From contig NZ_AP018933.1 in assembly GCF_003610015.1 (NCBI RefSeq), positions 2,390,035 to 2,454,034 of the forward strand: a DNA stretch of 64,000 nucleotides. Reading direction: 5' to 3'. The stretch comes from Zymobacter palmae (GTDB lineage Bacteria; Pseudomonadota; Gammaproteobacteria; Pseudomonadales; Halomonadaceae). The first letter of the stretch is position 1. Every line of letters starts with the position of its first letter. Both the position numbers and the translations under genes were made by a program. The notes beneath the pieces are model-generated. The model was not told the DNA's origin, searched no databases, and saw nothing but the letters and a program-made list of their open reading frames with translations. This document shows positions 1-7,791 of the stretch, piece by piece.

Positions 1-264
1 ACAGTTCAGACGCGGGTAGTAATAGCTGGTCAAGACTCTGTTTTGCAACGTCATCTATATGCCTATCCCAAGCATCTCGTGTTTGTGATGCAACGGTAAC
101 AATCTGTTCACGTAAACCGAGCTTATGTTGAACCTTTAGGAGTGAAGCTTTTGTTTTTTCGAGCGCCGCCATGTCAGAACTGACACTGAGAGCAGCTTTA
201 ACCTGCTCCAGCAATTGATGCGCCTGATTCAGTTTATCCGTTTCATCCTCTAATGCTTGGCTTA
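1..264 (-). pseudogene. Coiled-coil gene fragment interrupted by an IS element
   Basis: On the minus strand one frame stays open from the IS junction to the window edge, about 87 codons. It is rich in Leu, Glu, Gln, Lys and Ala in a heptad-like pattern (for example QALEDETDKLNQ and LEQVKAALS), which suggests a coiled coil. The 3' end lies outside the window. When one TTA copy is used to rejoin the sequence across the IS, the frame continues about 20 codons upstream to a stop codon. The only plausible start there is a GTG with no clear ribosome site, so the 5' end may have been lost before or during insertion. I do not recognise the family. The gene is probably inactivated. Confidence 0.5.
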
Positions 265-273
265 GAGACTGTT

Positions 274-1076
274 TCAAAACCCTAGCATCAGTTTTTTAAA
301 ACAGATCATGGCACATCGCAGCAATGTGAAGGCACAGTAAATATCGAGTCGACGCTCGCACCGAACGGCTAGTCGTTTAGCGTGATTGAGCCATGCAAAA
401 GTTCGCTCTACCACCCAACGGTGCCGACCTAGTGTCGTGCTGCTGTCCTTGCCTCGGCGCGCTATGCGCGGTGTGATACCTCGAACACCACAGGCTTCCC
501 GGCAACGTGTGTAGTCATAGGCTTTGTCAGCGTGCAGCTTGTTCGGACGATGCCGAGGTCGTCCACGACTGCCTTGCAGCTTAGGTAACCCTTCCAGTAA
601 CGCCGTCAGCGGAACGCTATCGTGCATGTTGGCTCCAGAAAAAAGCACCACCAACGGCACACCATTGCTATCCGTCAGTACATGGCGCTTGCACCCCGGG
701 CGCCCTCTATCGGTGGGATTGGGGCCTACGGCAGATCCCCCTTTTTCGCCTTCACGGATGAGCTATCCACGCAGGCGCGTTCCCAGTCGATGCGGTCTGC
801 CAAATGCAGACGTTGTAACAGCTCATGATGGAGTTGCTGCCAAACGCCTGCCTCATGCCACTCTTTCAACCGTCGCCAGCAGGTAGGACCGGAGCCAAAG
901 CCTAGAGAGGTAGGCAGATGTCGCCAAGGAATCCCCGTCATCAGTACGAACAAGATGCCAGATAGCGCTTGTCGGTCAGATACACGAGGTCTTCCTCCGC
1001 GAGGGTCTGGAGTGTGCTCAGGGAGAAGAGGCTGGATGATATGCCAGAGTTCGTCAGAAAGTAGTGAAGTAGCCAT
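274..1076 (-). CDS. IS5-family DDE transposase in two frames (-1 frameshift)
   Basis: The upstream frame (1076-726, 116 aa) starts MATSLLSDELW and carries the N-terminal DUF4096-like region (GGRPRVSDRQALSGI, GIPWRHLP) and the first catalytic Asp in the context ACVDSSSVKAKKG. A -1 shift within an A5G5 run at 737-746 joins it to the second frame (to 274), which continues GSAVGPNPTDRGRPG. The second frame holds the second Asp (SGANMHDSVPL) and the Glu in RWVVERTFAWL, the usual DDE signature. The product cuts and joins the IS ends. Programmed frameshifting is known for IS427-type elements, so the two-frame layout is expected and not evidence of decay. Confidence 0.88.
737..746 (-). other. Probable -1 translational frameshift site of the transposase
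   Basis: On the minus strand the sequence reads GCG AAA AAG GGG GAT. Without a shift, translation stops four codons later. A -1 slip on the A5G5 tract opens the frame that encodes the rest of the DDE transposase. Confidence 0.65.
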
Positions 1077-1237
1077 GCGGTGGGATTTTTGGGCAACATG
1101 GTTTTTTTCAAGAGGGTTTTGAAACCCTTTCTTATCACAGTGCCAAAAGTGGATAATCTATCACCTATCCATCTAGAGTTCGTTAGGTTTCTTTATCATT
1201 CGATTCAGTGTTCTTATACAAGGAGTAGTTAGTCTCT

Positions 1238-2512
1238 ATGAGTGTTATAAAAGATTTTTTAGAACAATATAGCAAGCAGTATGATTACTATTCTGAGTTG
1301 GCAAAAATTGGCTCAAACTTGCTTGAGCAGGAATTGGAAAAGAGAGGGATTAAAGCCATAGTTTCATTCAGAGCTAAGCGACCAGACCGCTTAGAACAAA
1401 AACTAAATCAAAGAAATGAAAAGTCAGCATATGCAGATGTTGCTAATATATATGAAGATATAGTCGATCTGGCCGGCGTTCGAGTGGCTTTATATTTCCC
1501 AAAAGATAGGGAAGTAGTTGATGAAACCATTAATTTTTTATTTAACGTCCGAAAAAAGAAAAACTTCCCAGAAGCATCTTATAAACCTAAATTTGAAAAA
1601 AGGTTTTCTGGTTACTGGGCATCTCATTATCGTGTCAATTTGAAAAACTCTAACCAAAATAAGAAGCGTTACGAAAGTGCATTATTTGAGGTTCAAGTAG
1701 CATCGGTTCTTATGCATGCCTGGTCCGAAGTCGAACATGACCTCGTTTACAAACCTCTAGCAGGCGATTTGTCTGAAGAGGAACTTGCAATCCTGGATGA
1801 GATTAATGGATTAGTGCTTATTGGCGAAATAGCTCTTGAAAGGCTTCAAAAAGCCATAACAAAAAGAGCCAAAGAAAAAGATAATATTTCAAACAGATAT
1901 GAGCTGACGAGCTTTATAACCAATTCCCTTAACAAGAATTATTTAAACAAACTTAAATTAGGTGATACTAAAATTTTATTTAATTATCTCGAAGATAATT
2001 CCAGCATAGGCGCCAGTAAACTTTCTGAATATTTGCGTAAAATCAATCAAAGTGAAAAAGAAACAATCACAGATCAGTTGCTTCTAATGATTATCAATGA
2101 TTCATACAAGAGCGCTGGAAGTAATTTAAATCTTTCAAATTATTTCAAACATGCTCTTGGGGAACATAAGGACGTATCAGGGTTTGAGTCATTTGTTAAA
2201 ACATGGATTTTACTAGAAAAAGCAGTGTCTTTAATTCACAATCAAAATAATCGCCAGCACAAAAAATTCTTCACCGCAAAATTTGAGCCATTAGTTTCTG
2301 ACGGAGTGCTGACGCGGGAAGAGTCAATTGAACTAAACCATTTTAAAAGAATTAGAAATAACTTACTTCATGGTATAGAAACACCAAACGATAAAGATCT
2401 AAATGAAATGTTCGTTAGATTGTTAGCATTAACTGAGAAGATTACATCATCTATTAAAAATGATGATGATAAAGCTAAATTGCTCAAAGAAATAAAGACG
2501 TTGAGTGATTAA
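1238..2512 (+). CDS. Stand-alone RelA/SpoT-domain protein with a HEPN-like C-terminal motif
   Basis: The 424-aa protein has a RelA/SpoT nucleotidyltransferase domain at about residues 40-175. Visible motifs are FRAKRPDRLEQKL (44-56, nucleotide-binding basic motif), DLAGVRVALYFPKD (77-90, metal-binding region), GYWASHYRV (125-133) and EVQV followed by HAWSEVEHDLVYK (151-172), which holds the catalytic Glu. There is no HD hydrolase, TGS or ACT domain, so it is a small synthetase-type enzyme that could make (p)ppGpp, pppApp or pyrophosphorylate another target. The C-terminal 200 residues are helical. Near the end R373-N-N-L-L-H378 matches the RX4-6H pattern of HEPN proteins. An AGGAG site lies 12 bases before the ATG. 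The coding sequence is AT-rich and sits beside an IS, so it was probably acquired horizontally. A toxSAS or anti-phage role is inference. Confidence 0.8.
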   Translation: MSVIKDFLEQYSKQYDYYSELAKIGSNLLEQELEKRGIKAIVSFRAKRPDRLEQKLNQRNEKSAYADVANIYEDIVDLAGVRVALYFPKDREVVDETINFLFNVRKKKNFPEASYKPKFEKRFSGYWASHYRVNLKNSNQNKKRYESALFEVQVASVLMHAWSEVEHDLVYKPLAGDLSEEELAILDEINGLVLIGEIALERLQKAITKRAKEKDNISNRYELTSFITNSLNKNYLNKLKLGDTKILFNYLEDNSSIGASKLSEYLRKINQSEKETITDQLLLMIINDSYKSAGSNLNLSNYFKHALGEHKDVSGFESFVKTWILLEKAVSLIHNQNNRQHKKFFTAKFEPLVSDGVLTREESIELNHFKRIRNNLLHGIETPNDKDLNEMFVRLLALTEKITSSIKNDDDKAKLLKEIKTLSD

Positions 2513-2788
2513 AATATGAGATAAAAATTATGATCATAGAGCAATTATTGTTTTATATTCAGAGCTAGAATCTAAGCAGAATGATATGTCCGCTCCTCGC
2601 TCGTAGCTGACCTTACGTCTCTTTAGCAGGTCGGTGCGGTGCCAGGTGCGAACGGTTTGTAATAATTCATGCTATTTAAAATATTTTTGCTTATCATTGG
2701 ACACTTAATAATCTCATCTAGCCTTGAGAGCTGAGGGTAGGATAGAAATGCGATTAAGATTTTGATAAGCCACTAAAGGAAGGTTCGG

Positions 2789-3166
2789 ATGAACTCGTTA
2801 CCACACCAAAAGATTGTATTTAAGCAGCCTGATTTATGTCATCACTGCCAATCTCGCTATGTAAGTGACGTTAAGGTTATAACTATTGAAAAGAATTTTA
2901 GTTACGGTTGGAGGATGCACGGTAAAGGAACTCTACATGTAGAATGCAGATGCCCGATGTGTGGTATGATGTATACCTCTACTGAAAAAATGATACCAAT
3001 TGAATGTGATAGCTATCTTTGTCCAAGTTGTAATGATGCAGAAAACCTTGAATACAAAGTTTGCAAAATAGAAAGAGACGAGAATGATTTTACATTTGAG
3101 GCCGAAATCTTTTGCAAGAAATGCCATAAGACAAAAAATTTAGCCACGCATTTAAGCGTTTTTTAA
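2789..3166 (+). CDS. Small multi-CxxC zinc-ribbon protein, unknown function
   Basis: The 125-aa protein has four CxxC pairs: CHHC near residue 17, CPMC near 56, CPSC near 78 and CKKC near 109. Two treble-clef or zinc-ribbon units are likely, each binding one zinc ion. Between them are short beta-like stretches (FSYGWRMHGKGTLHVE). No signal peptide or membrane segment is visible, so it should be cytosolic. The start is an ATG preceded by AAGGAAGG. The gene stands alone, 276 bp downstream of the RelA/SpoT gene, and is AT-rich like its neighbours. I do not recognise a named family. A nucleic-acid-binding role is possible but unsupported. Confidence 0.6.
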   Translation: MNSLPHQKIVFKQPDLCHHCQSRYVSDVKVITIEKNFSYGWRMHGKGTLHVECRCPMCGMMYTSTEKMIPIECDSYLCPSCNDAENLEYKVCKIERDENDFTFEAEIFCKKCHKTKNLATHLSVF

Positions 3167-3372
3167 TATAAAAAAATTAGAAATAAAAATGACTGGGGTT
3201 ACCATCGAGCGATTTAACGAATAGAAATAAACGCATGATTGCTGGTTCTCAATGCTTTTCATTGTTGAAATGTATTGAGAACCATATAATAATTACACTT
3301 GTGATGATTAACCCCCCATAACAAAAATGCAAGTGCAATTTCATCATGAAAATATAACTCTATGTTTCATAG

Positions 3373-3612
3373 TATAATATCGACTTACCGCTCATAACTG
3401 TCGGTTAAAAATCTCGTATTCAGCATGAAAGCAGACAGTCCCATAACTGATGGACTGAATTGACCGCACGTCCAAGGCAGAACTGCCGAGCCTGGACGTC
3501 GTCAATGTATCAAAAGCGGCAATATCTAATAGCAGATTGCGTGGAACAACAGAAAGCAGATCAAATAGTCGTTATTGACGCATGAGGCAAATCCCCCGCA
3601 AAGGCGGGTTTT
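3373..3612 (+). ncRNA. Candidate small RNA in the island gap
   Basis: The 3167-3620 gap has no convincing ORF. It contains a perfect TATAAT box at 3373-3378, then a segment of higher GC than its surroundings with a stem pairing ACGTCCA with TGGACGT (about 3466-3502) around an inner hairpin, then a terminator at 3595-3612. A promoter-like box, a structured body and a terminator fit an RNA of about 220 nt. No strong -35 box is visible and no known RNA family is recognised. It could instead be a leftover att site or phage fragment. Confidence 0.3.
3595..3612 (+). terminator. Rho-independent terminator
   Basis: CCCGC pairs with GCGGG across an AAAG loop and is followed by TTTT. It is oriented for plus-strand transcripts and would end the candidate small RNA. 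It lies just before the end of the convergent minus-strand gene. Confidence 0.7.
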
Positions 3613-3620
3613 AAACGGAG

Positions 3621-4004
3621 CTACAATCTTTTAATCAGGTTCTCAATGTTGGCTGGTTCAAAGTAATGCTGATTAACTTCACCATTTATAAAGAAACCAT
3701 CTTTTAGTAAGCCTTCAAGCTCACTCTCTGCCTCTTTATTGAAGATACCAGGATATATTCTCTTGTATGACTGAAAGGTACCTCTCATATTCCTGCAAGC
3801 ATTCTCCGCGATTTCGAATGAGATCTCGTTGCCTGCGTTGAAGACCGGTATGAAGATCTCAAGAATATCGTTCTTTAACTTCTGTTTAAGTTTCTTTTTT
3901 TCAACAATATTTGAATAACAGATACCTAAAAAGAAGGTGAAGATACCAGGAACCCAATTGTTAACGAAAATTTCAAAAACCCCTTTAATAGACAAAGTGT
4001 CCAC
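3621..4004 (-). CDS. Small membrane-anchored protein, unknown
   Basis: The 127-aa protein has one hydrophobic segment near the N terminus (about residues 16-33, NNWVPGIFTFFLGICYS), followed by a Lys-rich stretch (EKKKLKQKLKND) expected on the cytoplasmic side. The rest is a soluble helical domain. It follows the 87-aa ORF by 4 bp on the same strand, so the two are probably co-transcribed. The AT-rich composition matches the accessory island. Small single-pass proteins of this kind occur in defence and toxin loci, but nothing here identifies a function. Confidence 0.5.
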   Translation of the reverse strand: MDTLSIKGVFEIFVNNWVPGIFTFFLGICYSNIVEKKKLKQKLKNDILEIFIPVFNAGNEISFEIAENACRNMRGTFQSYKRIYPGIFNKEAESELEGLLKDGFFINGEVNQHYFEPANIENLIKRL

Positions 4005-4008
4005 TATT

Positions 4009-4272
4009 TTACTCCTTAATTAAGATTGCAGCTCTTATAGCATTAACTGCGTAAAAGGCAGGAATTAGACTATGGGTTACCTGCCCACCGTTGATTAAGA
4101 TACCCCGATTTTGTATTGCCTTCATCATGATCGTGAGCGCGAATATGTTCTCGTCATAATCGGATATGAGACAATCTCGAACTTCCGCTTCTCGCTCAAA
4201 GCAGACCTTATGACCTCGATTTCTGGCAGATCCGAGCAAAGAGCGAACATTGATATCATTAATCGGCCTCAA
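4009..4272 (-). CDS. Small hypothetical ORF, start uncertain, possibly truncated
   Basis: An 87-aa frame ends 4 bp before the next gene. Its only upstream start is TTG at 4272, inside the arm of a perfect palindrome, with no in-frame ATG until the TIMMKAIQ region. The frame is the same one used by the helicase remnant that stops at 4312, so it may be a truncated reading frame. Hydrophobic patches occur near the C terminus (LIPAFYAVNAIRAAIL). No family is recognised. It may be a gene remnant, or a real protein initiated at TTG. Confidence 0.35.
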   Translation of the reverse strand: MRPINDINVRSLLGSARNRGHKVCFEREAEVRDCLISDYDENIFALTIMMKAIQNRGILINGGQVTHSLIPAFYAVNAIRAAILIKE

Positions 4273-4308
4273 TCTAAGGGGGGAACATTTCCCCCTTAGA
4301 TTGAGGCC
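4265..4308. repeat. Perfect 18-bp inverted repeat with 8-nt loop
   Basis: GGCCTCAATCTAAGGGGG at 4265-4282 is exactly repeated in inverse at 4291-4308. The hairpin lies directly after the stop codon of the helicase remnant. It would fold very stably in RNA, but no T-run follows on either strand, so it is not a classic intrinsic terminator. It could be a Rho-assisted terminator, a processing signal, or a recombination or protein-binding site. Confidence 0.85.
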
Positions 4309-4311
4309 AGT

Positions 4312-5405
4312 TTACTGAAGGTACTTCTTCAACCAATTACTTGTGCCTTCAATGTCATACGCTTTTTCCCCAAATCCTTTCGCAAGCAGGGACTCTGGTA
4401 AATACTCGTCGTATTTATTTAAGGTCTTTTCTGGAACATATGTGGCAAGATCAAATGCAGATGGCAAGCCTGACAACAGCATTTCTTTGAGCGCGTGCTG
4501 AACGGAAGCTGCACTGGAGTTATCGATTTCAATAACACCTCCAAATGAATTTGCTTTAAAACCACAACGTATGAGCAAGGCTGTAATCGTATTCACAATT
4601 TTATCCCCTATCCAGGGAATTACATAACAGTGTTGCCCACTCGTAATAAAATACTCATTTTGCAGGTTATAACGCTGAAAGTTACTACAGCCTTCCGCAA
4701 ATAGGTTTCTGGCGGCAGCATCGGCATAATCTACTTTCTTGCCGCCTATTGCTATGCGGTAATCACCTTCCCTATAGATAGCGAGCATTTCCTGACGAAC
4801 GGCATCATGAACAGACATTCCTCCACCACTAAATTGTGGTGGCTGACCGCCTTTGGTCGCCTCTACATAGATAACTTTTTTCTCTGTCTCGATCTCTGTC
4901 ACTTTCCAGCGCCGCCCACCGAAGATGATGTGTTGATCTGGTAGCAGTGGGGAGTCCACAGGCACTGTTCCAAGAGTTCTGTTTCCGGTGACAATGCGGA
5001 ACTCTTCTGGTGTATTGAACACAGCATAAAAAGTGTAATGGTTAGTCAGTTTCTCCCCTTCTGCCCCAACAACCATTTCTCCGCTAGCAAGTTGAGTGAG
5101 CAGGCCACATATTCCCATATGTTTAAGCAGACTTTTGAAATCGTTTAAATCTACATTTTTAAACGGCCCTGTCTGGCATAGCTGTGACCAGAGCTGATCG
5201 GCACGAACTCCGCCCCATTGTGCGGTAATAGCAAGAATCTGGTGTAACAGTGTGGAGTAATGCATCTGTTGAGCATCAGCTGGTTCGAACCATTGTTTAG
5301 AGATCATCAATCTGATCATTGCCATCGACTGGACCAAATGCAGCCGTAGGTGGTCAACGATACTGCTAGCCACATTGAGCTCATTTTCTGTAATTAGCAT
5401 TCTTA
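4312..5405 (-). pseudogene. C-terminal remnant of an Lhr-like DEAD/DEAH helicase
   Basis: About 365 codons resemble the C-terminal half of Lhr-type helicases: a winged-helix-like region (HQILAITAQWGGVRADQLW), then the distinctive beta-barrel segment with TLGTVPVDSPLLPDQHIIFGG, GRRWKVTEIE, YVEATKGGQPPQFSGGG and a following MLAIYREGDY. The whole helicase core (Walker A, DEAH and RecA-like motifs) is missing. The frame runs into the adjacent 121-bp inverted-repeat element and then meets a stop codon, leaving only TTG starts there. The first internal ATG is at 5400. The gene was probably truncated by insertion and deletion. Lhr-like helicases act in repair and are common in defence islands. Confidence 0.65.
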
Positions 5406-5526
5406 GAGCGTGTTTCATAACCTCAATATCTCTGCCATTGAGAAGGATAAGCCACAAAATTGCGGCAGAAACCGTTTGTTCTTCTAGCAAGGACAAACGC
5501 AATCACTCAGGTTATGAAACGGTCTC
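5406..5526. mobile_element. MITE-like 121-bp element with IS5-type ends
   Basis: The left end GAGCGTGTTTCATAACCT and the inverse of the right end, GAGACCGTTTCATAACCT, are imperfect inverted repeats. Both resemble the ends of the full IS at 265-1131 (GAGACTGTTTCAAAACCCT). A TA lies outside each end (5404-5405 and 5527-5528). No transposase is encoded. It is best read as an internally deleted or non-autonomous relative of an IS5-family element whose arrival cut off the helicase gene. Confidence 0.55.
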
Positions 5527-5911
5527 TAAATAAAAAACTCATTGAACACCTTTTCAAGCCATTACATACACCTCACTCGAAAGGGCTGTTAATTTATATC
5601 AGTAAATAATAGCGTAATTTAAATCGGCGGCATTGCGACCGAAGACAACAGATAGCATTGACGCCTGTTCTGCCCGCCCCCTCCAGCAAAAATCGCCCTA
5701 ACCTACACGGGTGCTATGAACACATAGCCTTTTCCTTCGGTCTTTCTAAACGAAACAGTTGCGTTTCACTACTATCCTGCATATAACCATTGTAACTTCA
5801 TATTTATTAAACCGTATTAATAATCAGTCACATTAAAAATACGCATAGACATCGCCGATAACAGCCGCTCAACTTCCCAGAATCTCGTCTATCGAGAATA
5901 ATGACGCTTCG
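5527..5911. other. Intergenic stretch before the HSP90-like gene
   Basis: This 385-bp stretch is AT-rich near the element and less so toward the gene. It should hold the promoter of the HSP90/TPR pair. I see no convincing -35/-10 pair, no clear heat-shock sigma-32 site and no additional ORF. Confidence 0.5.
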
Positions 5912-7789
5912 GTGATTGATAAAGGGAATAGTACTTTGGATAACTCGTCTTCGCTGTCGTCAATCGTACAGCACCGCACCCCGGTCAATCTGACGGGGCT
6001 AATGCAGGTGCTGAGCCAGCACCTCTACTCCACGCCGATGGTGGCCATTCGCGAGCTGGTGCAGAACGCGCACGATGCCATCGTTCGCCGCCGTCTTGAA
6101 GCACCGGAATGGCAACAGTCTGCCAGCATTCGTGTCGAGTGTGACCCGACTATACCGTCCATTACCATTACGGATGTGGGCTCGGGGCTGACAGAAGAGG
6201 AAATCCATCAGTATCTGGCGACGGTGGGGATCGGCTATACCCGTGGCCTGCGCCAAAGCGATGATGATACCGGTCTAATCGGCATGTTCGGGCTAGGGTT
6301 CGCTTCAGCCTTTGTAGTGGCAGACAAGGTGACGCTAACCACCACCTCGTGGAAAGCACCGGACATCAGCTGGCGTTACCGTTCCAGCAACGGCGAAACC
6401 TATACCGTCGAGCAGGCTCCGAACCACCCGGTCGGTACCTCTATCGAGCTGACGCTGAAGGATGAGTTCGTGGGGTTAGCTAATACGGCCCACCTGAGTG
6501 CAGTGCTCAGCCGCTACTGTGCGCTGTTGCATGAGCCGATCTTCGTCGGTCAGTCCGATCAGGCCATCAACCATATCACCCCGCCGTGGCGTGAACAGAA
6601 AGGTGCCGTGGCCCTTCATCCTTCTCTGGTACAGAAGCGCCATCTCGTATTTGCATCGCGCTTCGAGCAGCGCTTCACGCCCCTCTGCGTGCTGCCGGTC
6701 GAGCCGCAGGGCGACAGCGATGCGGTGGGCATCCTATGGCTGCAGGACGGTGCGACCTACGGCACCAGTGATAACCGCAATCTGTCACTGTTCCTGCGCG
6801 GCATGCTGATTGACGACCAAGCACGCGAGCTGTTGCCACCGTGGGCCGGTTTCGTTGGCGGTGTCATCGAATCTAACAAACTGGTGCCCACCGCCAGCCG
6901 TGAAGACCTCCAGCGCGATAGCCGCTACAGCGCAACGCAGATGGCACTCAACGAGGCGCTGATCACAGGACTGGCATCGCTGGCCAAGCAGCAGCCGGAA
7001 ATCTGGCGTCGCGTTATTGCGCGTCATAATGAGGCCCTACTGGGCGCGGCCCTGTGTGACGACCGCCTGTTCGACCTGCTAAAGGACGATCTCAACGTGC
7101 CGACCTCGCAGGGCGACATGCCGGTCAGCACGCTGCGCCGCGACAACAGCCTTACCGTGATGCTAGGCGAGGACGGCGGTTTCGAAGCGGTGCTGTTCCG
7201 CCTGCTGCAGCGCCCTGTCGCTCACGGCTATCGCTATGCGGTGGTCCCGTTCCTGCGTCGCTGGGCCGAACACTACGGTGCACGCCTGATCGAGATCGGC
7301 ACCAAGTCCGGCAACCAACAACTGTTCGCTCTGGAAGACATCACTCCAGATGAGAAGCAATGGTGGTCATCACGCTTGGTCGACGACGAAGGGTTCGTGC
7401 CCGCGCGCTTTGAGCCCACCTCGCTCCCCCTGATCGTGGTGACTGATCGCGAGGCTGAACTGAAGAAACGGCTTGAACAGGACGATGCCGACAAACGCAT
7501 GAGTACCGCCGCGCTCATGCTGGCACGCCAGTTCACTCAGAACATCGAGCAGACCCATACGCAGATCCTGTACCTCAACTTTGCCAACCCCGCCGTTCAG
7601 GCGCTGTCACGCTGCTGGCAAGCAGGCACGATGCCAGATGCTGGCGCTTTCCCGCTGTTGAAGAGTTTGAAGGTACTGCTGGCCGCACAATCACCGGACT
7701 ATCAGGGCGGCAAGCTTGATCAGGCACTGGAAAGTTTCGGTCACGTTATTACACAGCTGGCGCATGCCGCCGCACGACAGGAGCAGTAA
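5912..7789 (+). CDS. HSP90-family (HtpG-like) ATPase
   Basis: The 625-aa protein is close to the length of HtpG but diverged from it. The GHKL ATPase motifs are present: IRELVQNAHDA (46-56, with catalytic-type E48 and Mg-binding N52), DVGSG (88-92) and the lid glycines GMFGLGF (124-130). In the middle domain, SNKLVPTASREDLQ contains R330 at the place of the ATP-contacting Arg of HtpG. The enzyme should therefore bind and hydrolyse ATP. The C terminus lacks the MEEVD tail of eukaryotic Hsp90. The start is GTG at 5912; a later ATG at 6002 would remove a poorly conserved leader. It sits 2 bp upstream of a large TPR protein, implying translational coupling. GC content rises sharply relative to the left island. 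It is likely a specialised cytosolic chaperone. Confidence 0.85.
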   Translation: MIDKGNSTLDNSSSLSSIVQHRTPVNLTGLMQVLSQHLYSTPMVAIRELVQNAHDAIVRRRLEAPEWQQSASIRVECDPTIPSITITDVGSGLTEEEIHQYLATVGIGYTRGLRQSDDDTGLIGMFGLGFASAFVVADKVTLTTTSWKAPDISWRYRSSNGETYTVEQAPNHPVGTSIELTLKDEFVGLANTAHLSAVLSRYCALLHEPIFVGQSDQAINHITPPWREQKGAVALHPSLVQKRHLVFASRFEQRFTPLCVLPVEPQGDSDAVGILWLQDGATYGTSDNRNLSLFLRGMLIDDQARELLPPWAGFVGGVIESNKLVPTASREDLQRDSRYSATQMALNEALITGLASLAKQQPEIWRRVIARHNEALLGAALCDDRLFDLLKDDLNVPTSQGDMPVSTLRRDNSLTVMLGEDGGFEAVLFRLLQRPVAHGYRYAVVPFLRRWAEHYGARLIEIGTKSGNQQLFALEDITPDEKQWWSSRLVDDEGFVPARFEPTSLPLIVVTDREAELKKRLEQDDADKRMSTAALMLARQFTQNIEQTHTQILYLNFANPAVQALSRCWQAGTMPDAGAFPLLKSLKVLLAAQSPDYQGGKLDQALESFGHVITQLAHAAARQEQ

Positions 7790-7791
7790 GC

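Larger units (their letters stand above)
265..1131 (-). mobile_element. IS5-family insertion sequence, 867 bp
   Basis: Two 19-bp imperfect terminal inverted repeats bound the element: GAGACTGTTTCAAAACCCT at 265-283 and, read inward from the right end, GAAAGGGTTTCAAAACCCT at 1113-1131 (16 of 19 identical). A direct TTA flanks both ends (262-264 and 1132-1134), which fits the 3-bp TNA target duplication of the IS1031/IS427-like groups of IS5. The interior is filled by a two-frame transposase gene. Intact ends and duplication indicate a recent, possibly still mobile insertion. Confidence 0.9.

Noticed and set aside
274-1076. Transposase as a broken pseudogene
   Set aside because: A single -1 shift on an A5G5 run restores the whole DDE protein, as is normal for this IS group.
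3373-3612. Retron msr-msd locus
   Set aside because: No reverse transcriptase is encoded nearby.
4265-4308. Palindrome read as a standard terminator
   Set aside because: No T-run follows on either strand, so I describe it only as a repeat.
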